Assembly: GCA_934045905.1 (NCBI GenBank)
Contig: OW203768.1
Coordinates: 11,188,316 to 11,252,315 of the forward strand
Origin: Leuctra nigra
Lineage: Eukaryota; Arthropoda; Insecta; Plecoptera; Leuctridae
DNA: 64,000 bases
Direction of reading: 5' to 3'
Below the pieces are notes generated by a model. It saw only the letters and a program-made list of their open reading frames with translations. It did no database searches and was not told the DNA's origin. How positions within the stretch are numbered: the stretch's first letter is position 1; every line of letters starts with the position of its first letter. Shown one piece after another: positions 35,701-44,857 of this stretch. The position numbers and the translations under genes were made by a program.

Positions 35701-35882
35701 TTCAAATAGGCAGTAAAGCATACAAATCTAATGGAGTTTTGCTTTTCCCGCAGGTAACGGAAGACACCGCCAAGATCCTGATGAACGCTGGCTACGAGTG
35801 CGAGTGCCGAGGACCGACGTACGTCAAGGGGAAGGGAACGCTCATCACGTACTTCGTCAAGACACAGTTCGACGAGAAGTAG
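23501..35882 (+). CDS. Ac76E: Adenylyl cyclase, AC2-like (insect Ac76E type), 3' part: 12 exons
   Basis: This is an integral membrane adenylyl cyclase that converts ATP to cAMP downstream of G proteins. Twelve exons join in frame (292, 186, 59, 168, 229, 141, 167, 238, 147, 105, 243 and 129 nt) to give about 700 residues ending at the TAG at 35880. Order in the partial protein: end of C1a (1-97; [31 protein letters not shown]), C1b linker (98-215), TM7 to TM12 (about 215-440) with an NAT glycosylation sequon in the loop before TM10, then C2 (about 455-700). C2 keeps the family's catalytic set: Lys in [10 protein letters not shown], Asp in QYDIWG, Asn and Arg in NTVNVASR, Lys in [15 protein letters not shown] and [17 protein letters not shown] match the AC2/4/7 subclass best. 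Family proteins are about 1,050-1,300 residues, so TM1-6 and the first part of C1a lie left of the window. Odd points are the 84-copy array at the first exon and two more partial exon duplications. Confidence 0.93.
23793..25321 (+). other. Intron, 1.5 kb
   Basis: GT-AG intron, phase 0. AT-rich with a C-rich run near 24313-24342 (cccccctcccctcccccctccc-like). No further repeat or exon recognised. Confidence 0.7.
25322..25507 (+). CDS. Ac76E: Cyclase exon b: C1b linker
   Basis: Acceptor gttgcag before 25322 and donor ctcacg|gtgaga after 25507; 62 codons, phase 0 at both ends. It encodes [11 protein letters not shown], a Gly-rich stretch, then [20 protein letters not shown] and [12 protein letters not shown]. 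Charged and low-complexity at its start, as expected for the poorly conserved cytoplasmic C1b region. Confidence 0.88.
25508..26122 (+). mobile_element. Intron containing a 'GGCGGAAGT' family MITE (about 25556-25796)
   Basis: The MITE runs from aaaaggcggaagtgaaagtg to acttccgcccttctacctct, with imperfect inverted ends and the same interior motifs as the copies at 10375 and 53208. The rest of the intron is AT-rich. Confidence 0.55.
26123..26181 (+). CDS. Ac76E: Cyclase exon c: short C1b exon
   Basis: Acceptor ttgtttcag, donor tgcaa|gtgagt; 59 nt encoding [19 protein letters not shown] plus two bases of the next Lys codon. Too short to appear as an open frame of its own, but its phase links exons b and d exactly. 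Confidence 0.85.
26182..26746 (+). other. Intron with a Helitron-like fragment
   Basis: 26470-26700 carries 'atcaagctgaaattttgcatac' and 'ctcctgattggttgc' type blocks seen in the Helitron-like family, without recognisable termini. Confidence 0.5.
26747..26914 (+). CDS. Ac76E: Cyclase exon d: end of C1b and TM7
   Basis: Acceptor tgacag, donor ttccaag|gtcagt; 168 nt (1 + 55 codons + 2). Encodes [19 protein letters not shown] and, near the end, the hydrophobic span [20 protein letters not shown], taken as TM7. Confidence 0.9.
26915..27635 (+). mobile_element. Intron containing a palindromic MITE (about 27268-27500)
   Basis: Arms of about 75-90 bp are inverted: taggatttatcagttg... on the left, caactgataaatcctaccgc on the right, extending out to cttcgttccacagagg and tttgtggaatgaag. 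The centre has ttggctgttgccatgg, shared with the tandem MITE at 11.9 kb. Confidence 0.6.
27636..27864 (+). CDS. Ac76E: Cyclase exon e: TM8 and TM9, with a GC donor
   Basis: Acceptor ttcttgcag; 229 nt (1 + 76 codons) ending at ATCACGCTG, directly followed by gcaagt. Only this GC donor keeps phase with the next exon; the nearest GT (4 nt on) would shift the frame. Encodes [20 protein letters not shown] (TM8), a Gly/Ser/Asp-rich loop, and [20 protein letters not shown] (TM9). Very GC-rich. Confidence 0.85.
27876..28004 (+). repeat. Short intronic tandem repeat, about 30-40 bp, 4 copies
   Basis: The core (c)ttgcggacgagtggc recurs at about 27877, 27918, 27947 and, diverged, 27988, separated by cacacatactacttac-like spacers. 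It lies just downstream of the GC donor of exon e. Confidence 0.7.
28005..28692 (+). other. Remainder of the intron between exons e and f
   Basis: AT-rich, with no repeat or exon recognised; ends at acceptor cttccacag. Confidence 0.6.
28693..28833 (+). CDS. Ac76E: Cyclase exon f: extracellular loop
   Basis: Acceptor cttccacag, donor gtgccg|gtgagt; 47 codons, phase 0. Encodes an acidic, Thr/Val-rich segment ([25 protein letters not shown], then [10 protein letters not shown]). Position between TM9 and TM10 and the NAT sequon fit the glycosylated extracellular loop of membrane cyclases. Sequence itself is poorly conserved in the family, so the call rests on phase and position. Confidence 0.8.
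28834..29722 (+). other. Intron with a MITE fragment (about 29026-29200)
   Basis: The aaaggcggaagtccattttc end of the GGCGGAAGT MITE family is clear and is followed by related interior sequence; the right end is degraded. Open frames at 29257-29618 look non-coding. Confidence 0.5.
29723..29889 (+). CDS. Ac76E: Cyclase exon g: TM10 and TM11
   Basis: Acceptor tattctcag, donor gacgg|gtgagt; 167 nt (55 codons + 2). Encodes [39 protein letters not shown] and [16 protein letters not shown]. Two hydrophobic spans separated by an Arg. Confidence 0.9.
29890..30831 (+). mobile_element. Intron with an inverted-repeat element (about 30413-30616) and repeated splice-proximal sequence
   Basis: Arms gcagtcgatctgtggattgg and ccaatccacagatcgactgc bound a 200-bp element (outer bases actatag...ctatagt). 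Further right, gagagtcgcagcaagtgaag occurs at about 30747 and 30795 and again, as cagtcgcagcaagtgaaggg, at about 30923, so the 3' end of this intron was itself repeated. Confidence 0.65.
30832..30957 (+). repeat. Partial tandem duplicate (126 bp) of the TM12 exon and its acceptor
   Basis: 30832-30915 repeats the start of the exon at 30958 with three changes (ctttgcc for cttcgcc; two third-position changes further in), preceded by the same gttccag acceptor. After cagatc it departs into intronic sequence. If the GT of gtcagt at 30922 were used as donor, the copy would be a 90-nt, in-frame cassette encoding a second [20 protein letters not shown] hydrophobic span. Inclusion would add a membrane span and flip C2, so it is probably skipped. 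Confidence 0.85.
30958..31195 (+). CDS. Ac76E: Cyclase exon h: TM12, signalling helix, start of C2
   Basis: Acceptor tgttccag, donor ctcgcag|gtgagt; 238 nt (1 + 79 codons). Encodes TM12 ([20 protein letters not shown]), a charged helix ([20 protein letters not shown]) and [20 protein letters not shown], the conserved entry into C2. Confidence 0.93.
31196..31796 (+). other. Intron, 0.6 kb
   Basis: AT-rich GT-AG intron, phase 0; no repeat recognised. Confidence 0.7.
31797..31943 (+). CDS. Ac76E: Cyclase exon i: C2 core
   Basis: Acceptor ttgtacag, donor gacaag|gtgagg; 49 codons, phase 0. Encodes [20 protein letters not shown] and [29 protein letters not shown], closely matching AC2-type C2 domains. 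The donor is followed directly by five to six copies of gggca. Confidence 0.95.
32268..33593 (-). mobile_element. Complete Helitron-like element (1.3 kb), minus strand, in a cyclase intron
   Basis: 3' end at 32268 (ctag, then gaaaacgctcagtgtaacgc, the hairpin in reverse complement). 5' end at about 33593 (cgcttcgctcgctcaata). It contains a second internal 3'-hairpin-like sequence near 32701-32730. It explains, in one coherent element, both fragments found in opposed orientation at 1-1148. The 74-residue ORF at 33390 is lysine-rich, driven by A runs, and is not a gene. Confidence 0.65.
33594..33916 (+). other. Intron remainder upstream of exon j
   Basis: Contains a G-run/C-run pair (ggggggtctggggggtgggc near 33630; cccccatccccctccccctcc near 33824), perhaps the remnant of another element. 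Ends at acceptor gtctgcag. Confidence 0.6.
33917..34021 (+). CDS. Ac76E: Cyclase exon j: C2 with [10 protein letters not shown]
   Basis: Acceptor tctgcag, donor ggaggg|gtgaga; 35 codons, phase 0. Encodes [20 protein letters not shown] and [15 protein letters not shown]. The Lys of EKIKT corresponds to the adenine-contacting Lys of mammalian C2. Confidence 0.93.
34022..34290 (+). repeat. Two extra tandem copies (129 bp) of the exon j 3' part plus donor
   Basis: agatcaagac occurs at 33951, 34080 and 34209, exactly 129 bp apart. Each extra copy has 72 nt identical or nearly identical to the exon j end (24 codons, [20 protein letters not shown] then DGGG), the gtgaga donor, and 57 bp of intron ending ataatag, which creates an AG directly before the copied exon piece. 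The third copy diverges after its donor. Each copy is phase-neutral if spliced. Confidence 0.92.
34291..34915 (+). other. Intron remainder
   Basis: AT-rich, no element recognised; the 86-residue open frame at 34453-34713 shows no family resemblance. Ends at acceptor ttgcag. Confidence 0.6.
34916..35158 (+). CDS. Ac76E: Cyclase exon k: C2 catalytic residues
   Basis: Acceptor gttgcag, donor atgcag|gtcaga; 81 codons, phase 0. Encodes [59 protein letters not shown]. Contains the conserved Asp, Asn and Arg used in ATP binding and catalysis. Long open frames on the opposite strand here are shadows of this GC-rich exon. Confidence 0.96.
35159..35753 (+). other. Last intron, 0.6 kb
   Basis: Very AT-rich; no element recognised; ends with ttttcccgcag. 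Confidence 0.75.
35754..35882 (+). CDS. Ac76E: Cyclase exon l: C-terminal end and stop
   Basis: Acceptor cccgcag; 42 codons and TAG at 35880-35882. Encodes [41 protein letters not shown]. The KGKG lysine contacts phosphates in mammalian C2. Confidence 0.95.
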   Translation, partial: VTEDTAKILMNAGYECECRGPTYVKGKGTLITYFVKTQFDEK

Positions 35883-37392
35883 TCTCGTCGCTCGTCGCTA
35901 GATAGATATATTGTCATCTGGCAGTCTTCTTCATTGCTTCGTCCGATTCACACGTTACGCTTCAAAACAAGTAAACGAGCATCGTGGCTTGATGAGAGCT
36001 CATTTCTACTTGTACAGAACTAGATGTTCAACAACTAAATGATGAAATAGACAAAAGTTTATTCTCTTACCATCATGTCTCAAATTACCATAGTGTAAAG
36101 ACATCATAATGTTTTAATAAATGTACAAAATATTGCAAATAGTGACAAAATATTAATGTAAAATGAATTTACATGTTTCTGATCTTGGATGAGCACAATT
36201 CTTGTGTGATAAATAATTGCCAATGAATATTTCATCAAAATCTGATTAAAATGTGTCAATTACCTACTGAAAGCCTAAGGATGGCCCTACAGTTGGCTGA
36301 CGGCAAAACTCAGTAAAACACGTAAAACCTATGTAAGTATATTCATGATGTAATTGCTTTCTTTTACATTGTCTACGTCATTCCACACGTTGTCGTTAAA
36401 CCCGGTTTTTCAAGCCTGATGGTTTCATAGCTTCAATATTTTCATAGTTTCAGATTTACCATTGAATGAAAGACTTTGGAAAAAAATAAGTCTAACTTAA
36501 GTGGGTATTAACTATTAATTATAAAAATCGCCAGTAACGCAGAATCGGATTTTAAGAAAAGCACCGTAAATTAAACCACACACTAATATTGAATCCGTGC
36601 TAAAGTTTCAATGGAACGAAGCAATGAAGAATGGCTTTATTCACTAGTTTTCAAATTTTCTCTCTGTCCTTTCATCTCTTTGTCTTCATCATCGTGGTGT
36701 CTCCATGTCTGTCTGTCTGCTCCTACGCAATAATTGTGATGTTACATATCAATCAGAGTAAATAATAAACTAGATATTATTTCCCATTATCAACTTTTGA
36801 GCCATGAATCAAAAATGTAAATAGATTGTATATTTTATTTATTTGCTGTGGTAACTGCAGCTCTGCAGTATTTTGATTATACCTGACATTTCTTTGTTTT
36901 TGTATTATATTATGATGTGGATGAGTGTGATTTTTTTTAAAAGTGTAATTGTGATTCAGTTTTAGAAAATAAACAAGAGTACATTTTAATTGGTATCTAT
37001 CTATAGACAGAAATAATTTGTTACACACACAACCCAAATTTTCCTCAACTTCCTCCATCCTTCCTTGCCTACTTACTTATTCAATGATTTAAAATATTGC
37101 CGCCTTTTCTTCAATTTCTTATTTGGTTTGTTGGTAACTTGGTTTTGTTGGCAAGACTGATTTGTGAGAGAAGAGCAACAAGTTTTTCCCGCGTGATTTT
37201 TTCTTTTTAGCAATAATAATCAATAATATATATAAAAAGAGATATAAAAGCAACTCGAAATTGTATTAGGTGTATGTTGTGTAATACGAGAAGTTATTTT
37301 AATTTATTGACCTCTTTTGAAGAGATAGTTGACGTAAACAGACTTCTGCGCGTACATAACCTCGAACTGTCAAAACGACACTTGTTTCTCAA
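35883..37392 (+). other. Cyclase 3' UTR and intergenic space to the Ctf8 gene
   Basis: Candidate poly(A) signals AATAAA on the + strand occur at 36116-36121 and again near 36764 and 36969; which is used is unknown. No other gene seen. The Ctf8 start lies 1.5 kb from the cyclase stop, same strand. Confidence 0.6.
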
Positions 37393-37412
37393 ATGCCGAT
37401 TCTGGTGAAAAT
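37393..37412 (+). CDS. Chtf8: Ctf8 exon 1
   Basis: Twenty bases: ATG at 37393 and MPILVK plus two bases of an Ile codon. This start is chosen because the family begins with a similarly short hydrophobic strand and the phase fits exon 2. Confidence 0.8.
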
Positions 37413-37958
37413 GTAAGAATAATTATTACAAATAACAGTTTGTTACCTTCCAAATTACTTTAGAACTGTTTTTTGAATAGCTACATTGTATTTCACAGAC
37501 CTCAGGACGATGCTCCCGGCGATTGGGCGATTATTGAGCTACAAGGCGATTTGCAATCGCGTACACTCACCGATATGGCGGGACAGTTTATTGGAGACCT
37601 GCTGTACACCAAAGAGGTTTGTAAACATACTATTATCCTCAGTGAAGCACCAGTTTATCCATGAATCATCAGGTAATGTCTACTATTTTTCTCACAGGGT
37701 GCTCCTATCCTAATAATTGGTCACCATATTCTACACGGCAAAGAAATGAAGCTAACCAAACCTTACGCAATACTTGAGAAGCATCGTAATAATAAGCCGT
37801 GCGTGTCTTGGGAATCTGGCAACAATTCCTCACAACCCGAAAGCACAGCAGCGGAAGTCGAATACCTCGTCAAAGCGATTGTCACCAAGAAACTAATATT
37901 CAAGATGCGACCGAAGCCTATTATTCTTGATACGAGTGACACAGTAGGGAAGGTATGA
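37393..37958 (+). CDS. Chtf8: Ctf8 homologue (CHTF8), three exons
   Basis: Exons 37393-37412, 37499-37616 and 37698-37958 join in frame to 132 residues. Ctf8 is the small subunit that, with Dcc1, binds the C-terminal part of Ctf18 in the alternative clamp loader Ctf18-RFC, which loads PCNA at forks and supports sister-chromatid cohesion. Seen here: start MPILVKIPQ, then [50 protein letters not shown] and near the end [20 protein letters not shown]. These match the family's [20 protein letters not shown] and F+.RPKPI signatures in order; vertebrate homologues are about 120 residues. Splice sites: AAAAT|gtaaga, tttcacag|ACC, AAAGAG|gtttgt, ctcacag|GGT. Codon use is AT-rich, unlike the neighbouring cyclase exons. 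A possible poly(A) signal is AATAAA at 38256. Confidence 0.9.
37499..37616 (+). CDS. Chtf8: Ctf8 exon 2
   Basis: Acceptor tttcacag, donor aaagag|gtttgt; encodes [20 protein letters not shown] then [15 protein letters not shown]. Ends in phase 0. Confidence 0.9.
37698..37958 (+). CDS. Chtf8: Ctf8 exon 3 and stop
   Basis: Acceptor ctcacag; encodes [20 protein letters not shown], an insert ([20 protein letters not shown]) and the C-terminal [20 protein letters not shown] motif; TGA at 37956-37958. Confidence 0.9.
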   Translation, partial: GAPILIIGHHILHGKEMKLTKPYAILEKHRNNKPCVSWESGNNSSQPESTAAEVEYLVKAIVTKKLIFKMRPKPIILDTSDTVGKV

Positions 37959-39605
37959 GATCTTTTGGAAACTTACATATAAATATTCCAGTCTTGTGAT
38001 ATACTAGAATGTAACTTAATTAATAATCAATATTTAAATAGATCGCTTAATTTCTACATTTTTAATTTGATAATCGATTTGATTTGTACTACTCCTGCCA
38101 TTGATGTTATAAAATAATATTTTACATACAATCTTTATACTACTCTCTATCTCTCTCTCCTTCATGGTCAATTAAAAGCCTTTCTTCCACCTATCATTAC
38201 ATTTAATCATTAACAGTCTGTCTGTTATGATCATCATTAATGAGAGGATATGAACAATAAATAACAAAGACAGACCAAGGTGCATATTCTCGAATCGAAA
38301 CTGCATGCAAAAATGTTCGACTATGAATCGACTATTGATACGAAATCAAGTAAAATCTTGTTAACTGAATCTATTGTGAAGTGGCCCAATTTTGCAGGTG
38401 AACATTTTATACAAACTCAAGAATAGGGACCCAGGGTAAAGTCATTATTTTCCAGTAAAATATCTTTTGACAGTAGCCTACAAGGAAAATGAGCATTACG
38501 ATAGGGGAGAAGAGACCAAAGAATGATATTTTGAAATGAATGGATGTAGGAAAAGGTGTAATTTTTAACTCCTCTCTCATTTTTTAACTTCCAGGGTGGA
38601 TAAGAAAATAGGAACTGTCAGATATGACAGTCCATTACAGTCATAGGGTTGGCGAAATCTGTCCATTTTAGTAAACATACGATATCAAAAGTTAATTTGA
38701 AACTTGTAAGGACCTTCGAATTGCTGGTCAGTGATATTACTAATTATTGCCTAGCCCCTTTATCACCACTTTGAAGAGAATTGCGATATATTTGAGAGCT
38801 CATCAACACTCAAACTGCTGAAATTGTCCACTGTCCAGGATATCTTCCAGATTCCACACTTCATTACTAGCAAAGTAACAATATTTGTTACAAAATAGGC
38901 ATATCAACTATTTTCAGCAAGATTAAAACAATATTTTGAGTATTACTATGTAAAAAAAACACGCTTTTTACGATTAGACGACAAATAAATCATAAATTGT
39001 AACAACAAGAAAGTGAAATACCTACAAGAATTTGCATTGCAAATTACATTGGAAAGCTGTCATTTATATATCGTATTTCATAATGTAGGCTGTTAGATTA
39101 TGTAATTTCTGTGACTGATCATCAGGGTGTGATCCCCGATACCCTGTCTGAGGTGCAGTTTGATTTCCTCACTACAACAAACCACTTCTTCCTTCCTACC
39201 TAGGAATTGTTTCTTTCCTTGTTTAGGTGTGACCCATAAACAAGGTGTGCTTCTAGGACACAACGCTTGCACAACACCGCACCGAGATAGATTATCTATG
39301 AGCTTTACTGTTGCATGTCCATCCAATGTTATGTTGGTTAATTTGGATAGCAAATAAGTACGACATGGCCTGAATATGCATCAAGATGCAGTGGGAAGTT
39401 AAACCTTTGTTTGTTTATTTGCTATTTTTTACTTTTTTTATGATTGTCTGACTTTTTGGTATTCTGCATTACATGAAGGTATGAAATGAATCAATTGGAA
39501 AATAAACAATAAATCTTTCTTGATGGAACAGCTTGACACATATTTCAGAAACAAGCATAAATTGTCAAACTCATTCAGTTCTTGACCAATTTTGATAAAA
39601 ATTTG
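37959..39605. other. Ctf8 3' region and intergenic, no further gene
   Basis: A block at 39120-39400 has overlapping open frames on both strands and gaattgtttctttccttg-like stretches but no recognisable protein. Confidence 0.5.
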
Positions 39606-39608
39606 TTA

Positions 39609-39769
39609 AGCCCCATTTACACGGTGCAATTTCTTGAACAACTTCTATGTCACAGAAGTTCTGCACATGTGCAGATTCCCTTTATCATCTCAAAAGTGAT
39701 ACTATACGCACGAGCAGAAAATCTGTGGCACAAAGGTTGTTCAAGAAATTGCACCGTGTAAATGGGGCT
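39609..39769. mobile_element. 161-bp MITE with TTA target duplication
   Basis: Left end agccccatttacacggtgca, right end tgcaccgtgtaaatggggct, inverted over about 35 bp (including tttcttgaacaac/gttgttcaagaaa). TTA at 39606-39608 and 39770-39772 fits PIF/Harbinger-type insertion. Confidence 0.8.
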
Positions 39770-39772
39770 TTA

Positions 39773-40046
39773 AACATTATAAAATGTTGGTCTTTGCAAA
39801 TTTCCAATTTTGATTCGGAGATTTTTAATTTTTTTTTTAGCCAATCCAAGTATTTTGCTAAAAAAAACTTTAGGGGTGGAACCAGACAAGTGATCATTTA
39901 AATGGGCTCAAAATTTCAGCACGATCAGTGAAACAGTCTGACCTTTCACCATCAACAGGAAGATAAGAACAGACCCCAAAGAAGATTGGAATCTTGAGTT
40001 TGTAGATTTTGTTCCGAGATATGATTGAGTGGGCATCGTGTATTTA
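39773..40046. other. Intergenic, no feature recognised
   Basis: AT-rich; contains a degraded 'aaatttcagcacgatcagtg' block reminiscent of the Helitron-like family. Confidence 0.4.
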
Positions 40047-40201
40047 GGGTCGGTATTACCAAAGTTAATCTGAGCCGGATTAACTAAATATTGGACTAAA
40101 TTGGCGGCACAGCCAATCAGATAGCTCAAAATGAGTAAAACAGTTGAATTTAATCCAAAAGTTAGTTAATCCAGCAATTTTAACTTTGGTAATACTGGGC
40201 C
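40047..40201. mobile_element. 155-bp MITE with TTA target duplication
   Basis: Left end gggtcggtattaccaaagtt, right end aactttggtaatactgggcc; TTA at 40044-40046 and 40202-40204. Inner motifs ggattaact and gttaatcc are also inverted. PIF/Harbinger-type by target length and end sequence. Confidence 0.8.
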
Positions 40202-40204
40202 TTA

Positions 40205-41999
40205 AGTGAACTGTTGGACTGTCATGTGGGCAGATGACAGTTACTCCGTGTCGGAAGCGTGAGGATTTATCTGTTAAATGTTCGAATTTCATTGCTACTT
40301 TGCTCTTATTTTAGAATCAGGTTAACAGCTTTTGGCAACCCGCCTAGGAAAATGCACAAGCAGACACTGGAACGAACCCCACGGTGAAAAATACCGGGTG
40401 CATTTCATTTTTATCAATGAATGAGTGAGAGCTGAGTGAAAAAATAGCATTTATCTAAAATAATGTATTTTTCTCTTCATCACATTTCCCGAAATTACGA
40501 ACTAAGGTAAGGTCTTTTGCTTAAAAATGACGTGTAAATCTTGTCCTTAGTAAAAAGCAAACGATTTATATTTATTATTGAGAAATGTATGTTTAATTGA
40601 AGCATAGTAAATAAATATGTATGGTCTACGCATATGGCATATATCAAATAAAATTCATAAACATTTTTGTAGTAGCCATAAAATTAGTATAAAATTTGTA
40701 AGTATAACTTGAAACTGATTTTAAATATCAAGATAGTTTATTCATTATCCATTCCGACATAAGAAAAAGTTCTGATTACTTTTCTGCTGAATTTCAATGT
40801 GCGAAAAAACTAATCTTTGACATAGTTATTGGTGTTTTTATACCCTTTTTACTGAGTTTTTTTAGGAAATCATAATATTCCTATAATGAAAATCACAGAA
40901 TTGCCATGTTGCGAAATTAGTAGTACTTTCCTAAGTAGATACATACTTTCATACAATAATAATTAATAATAGCATCCATTTGAAATCATTATGAAAGCGT
41001 GGAACGTAACAAAATCTACATGTATCTACCAGTTGTCATTCTTAATAACAACAAGAATTTGCCTCGCTCTTAAATTATTCTGAGTTTGACATCTGCTCCT
41101 ATAGCATATAAATATAAATCCCCCTCTGATTTGCTTTGTTAACGACCTCAAAATCAATCTGCTTACATTGCAAAATCTAATTCCGTAGCATCTACACTAT
41201 TTTTTCTGGCACATCTTCTAATTTTAAGTGTGCAACTTTTCGACCACGCCCGATCCACATATCTATTTCCGACCTTTAACTCTTGAGTCTGGCTACGTTC
41301 TAGCCGCTAGCTATAAATTATATTCACACTTTTTCTAGATTCATAAACAAATGACAGCGGAGCTGGTGCAGGCAGTGCTGAGATGGTTGTGGTGAAAATA
41401 GCAATGGACGGTCGGATTTAGAATTCATGTGGTGGGGGTGGATTGGACGGAGCGTGCCCCACGGTTTTATCATTCATTGGTGATTCCAAGTGGAAATGTG
41501 TGGATGCGACATGGTTTAATTGGGGAAGGATGAGAAATGGAAACTGACAAATTTTAAGGACGTCTTCAGGATTTTTTAAAATTAATCATTCGAAACGATT
41601 TTCTTATACAAACAATTTGATTTATTTAATTAGAAACGTAATATTTCAACACAAAGACAAGAAGATAATTATTAAAACTACTATACCCTAGATTACCTAC
41701 ATAAACACAGGTACAATTAGTCCCAATTAGGACTTCGAAGAAGCTTATATAGCGCAATTGCAGCCTCTGTAAATGAATGTAAATTTGCATCAGAAGATAT
41801 AGGTACTGAAGTGAATTTATTGATACTTACTTTGCTATATTATACACGTTTTACTTTTAATTGTATAAGAACTCTTCATAAAATCAACTACGTATTGTGT
41901 AGCACAGTAATTTTAAATACCGGAAATTCGCGTTTTTATTATTACGCAACATTATACAACAATATGCACTGAGAAGATTGTGAAAATCTCGAAACTATT
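40205..41999. other. Intergenic, no feature recognised
   Basis: AT-rich, no coding-like ORF, no clear repeats. Confidence 0.5.
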
Positions 42000-42246
42000 C
42001 GAGAAAATAAGGAACACGACTGACCTCTGGTGGATTCTTTGGTATCCATAATGGAGGATATAAAGGGTTTATTTATGTAAATAAATTATATAAAATTTGC
42101 TTTGGTTGTTTGTTATGGCTGAAAAAGTAAACTTGTAACTAAATTTAAATTTAAATTGTTTCTCCTTTTTTCACGAACATCAAAATAAAAAAGTGCATCT
42201 AAAAAGTTTCCTGCCAGAAGTGGCTCCATCACGTATCGCTTATTTG
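42000..42246. repeat. Dispersed repeat, inverted relative of 2683-3137
   Basis: Shares ggaacacgactgacctctgg, tgtttgttatggctgaaaaa and aaagtttcctgccagaa with the 2.7-3.1 kb copy in opposite orientation; it lacks the palindromic insert found there. Confidence 0.65.
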
Positions 42247-44100
42247 TTCGAATTGTCCTTAGGGTGTCATAATAGTAATTACTTATAGTTATGAAACAAA
42301 ATGTATTATGGTTTGCTATTCAATTTGCATTTGGTACAATCAACAAAAAACATAAATTAAATTGAGAAACTGTCAATTCATTTTGCGTGGTATTGTTTTT
42401 CACGTCTCTTCTTCATTTGTTGTGATGACTGTTCTCTTGTTCTTCATTCATCCACGACTACAAATGAAGTAATTCTTCCTCGCGAGTCACGCTCACGCAT
42501 CTGGACCTGTGTTCCCTCTCGAATCAACTAGATCTGTGGCTCCAGTGGCAGGGAATCCCCTGATTTAATGGTTCCGGACCAATTCTTCGGAGGTTCTTCC
42601 CAATCTTGTGGCCGATGAACCGTATTGTCGTGACTAGACACTTTCTTGACTTGGCCCTCTTGTAATCTCTACCTTTAGGTCCATTGTGAAGTTTCAGGAC
42701 ATTTTATTGTTGTAAATTTGTCAAGGACTCATAAATATAATGAAGGACACAGTTATTATCCAAATAATTTAACATATTGATTAACAAAAATCAAATTTAA
42801 ATGTCAATGAACATTTTGTCTGAAAAAATTTCAAATTTCTGTACCCGACTATGGCGAAGATGTTTTTGCCAGTGCCAATATATCACACGTTTTTTCCGAT
42901 TCTATACATTTTTGTAAATAGATTCCTTAAATATACAATTCCTTGAATATGGTTTCTACAGAGAAATAATACCATTTCTATTCTTTAAAAAATAAAATAA
43001 TTATATAAGTGTTTGAAACTTCTTCACTTTAGTAAAAATTAATGTAAAACCTTGTTTTATGACGTCATACTATAGTTTCATTTATAGGGTAAATTTACAG
43101 TGTAATTAAAATGTACAAATAAATTTAAATAAATAAATTTAAAATTTTAAATGTATTTTATATCTAGGGAGGAAAACCAGGCGACTGAACACTAATCACT
43201 ACATTACATTAAAAATGTCGGTTTTGATTTTAGAGTGCAGTCCTAGGGAATAGGCCCCTGATTCTATGTCTCCTGAAGTATATCTATATATATTTTTAAT
43301 GAAAATGTAAAATCCGATAGTAAATTATTTTTTATGGTTTCCTTCGGTTGAGGCAAAATTACTTGAAAGGTTCCATACTATTAATTCTGTGCCAGTAAAT
43401 TAGGCCACTAGGCTGGACTTCTTTCCAACCCACATTCTGCTCTCTTCATTTTCTCCCAGCATCCTCATATTCATTCAAAGACGAGAAGTAGGTACCTAGC
43501 TGTCGAGCCGTCAATAAATATCACTAAACACCTGATGCCCCAACAGAAGATATCTTAGAGAAAATGTAGCTTAATTATAAAATATTATTACAAACTCGTG
43601 GACTTCTTAAATCTCTCTATTTTTCAGATTTTACGCTAGTTTGGGTTTGCGAATAATATCGACTAAAAATTAGCTATGCTTATTACTTTTCACATTTGAT
43701 AATTTAAATGGATCAAAAGTTACAACTCTATTTAGAAAATTAATCTTCAATATTTACGTTTTAGAATACAACCGACTGTAAAGAATGTATATAATTTCAC
43801 TTTGAGCTCTATTTTCTTTCCCAGTGTGACTGTAAACCAATACCTTCAAAGAGCAGAAAAGTGTGTGCCAGCTGAGGTGACGATAGTTTTACGTTGTGTA
43901 AGTTACTTGTATCTCAATATTGCTGGTCGCTCTTGGCTTTGCAGCTATTTGTTGCCTGTCAACTCTTTAGCTAATGCCCCTTTGATCTCTTCACGCCCGA
44001 TTGTGTCAATTATCAGCTTTTGACAGTTGAAAATACCCGACGATGCTTTTTATAAATAACCTATAATGAGCTCTGTGGGGCGTAGAGGTGGCGTGAATAA
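42247..44100. other. Intergenic, no gene recognised
   Basis: AT-rich with scattered short frames. The 73-residue frame at 43802-44023 begins with a non-ATG codon and has no family resemblance. Confidence 0.5.
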
Positions 44101-44500
44101 TCTTGCGTTTAACGCGTTGATGAGCGAGCAAGCGGCACGAAACACAAAGGAGAAGGAAAGAAACACGGGTTTTTGTTTTCGCACATTGTTGATTGTAATT
44201 TGAGAATTTGTTTACAATCTGTTGAGAATCTTTTTTGTTGTAGGCTATGCCCAGGTCACACCGTTCAACCAATCAATCTGAAATTTTGCACTCACTGTCA
44301 AAAAGCGGTCACGGTATAGTTTTTGAATGTAGGCTGGAAATTAAAAACAAGTCCGTTTGACCGATCAACATAAATTTTTGCATGGTCATTGAGACCAATT
44401 TTTGAAATGTTTTTGAAAATTTTGAGACAAATCTGTCAAGACCTTCAAGAGATTGACATTTTACGGACATTTGATGCTTGTTTCGAAATATATGTTAATA
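44101..44500. mobile_element. Helitron-like fragments, mixed orientation
   Basis: 44108-44133 is the 3' hairpin in reverse complement (aacgcgttgatgagcgagca) without its CTAG end. 44248-44470 carries forward-oriented family blocks (gcccaggtcacaccgttcaa, ctgaaattttgcactc, tttgcatggtcattgag). The two pieces are not collinear. Confidence 0.5.
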
Positions 44501-44585
44501 TTATTCAAAATAAATTATCATTATTCCTTTGACCCTTCAGTAAACATTTGACAATAGGTTAATTTCGTGATTTCAAATGTGTGTA

Positions 44586-44857
44586 TTTTTTTTGTCTGGG
44601 GCTTGACGTCGCACTGTTCTGCAGCGAGGCTAATGGCGACGGATGAATGATTATGATGATGATTGGGAGATGATGGTGAAGAGTAGGTAAGGTGGGAAGG
44701 AGGCGGTCGTGGCCTATTAGTAGGGTACCTTCCCAGCATTTGCCTGTCGACTGAAGGAAAACCACGAAAAAACCCCAGTCAGGAAGGACGGCCGCGGGAA
44801 TCGAACCCGGGCTTCCGGAATACAAGTTCAGAGCATTAACCACTCACCCAACCTGTT
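44586..44857 (-). mobile_element. tRNA-headed SINE, full length
   Basis: Read on the minus strand: the head gggtgagtggttaatgctct (A-box like) and cccgggttcgattcccgcgg (B-box, ggttcgattcc) starts at about 44857. A body follows with actggggttttttcgtggtt, caaatgctgggaaggtaccc and repeated cat/atc trinucleotides. It ends aacagtgcgacgtcaagccc and an A-rich tail (T run on + at 44586-44593). RNA polymerase III internal promoter plus A-tail identify a SINE. Confidence 0.8.

Noticed and set aside
37746..37958. A 70-residue gene starting at the internal ATG 37746
   Set aside because: This ATG is inside Ctf8 exon 3; upstream in-frame exons with correct splice sites complete the family signature.
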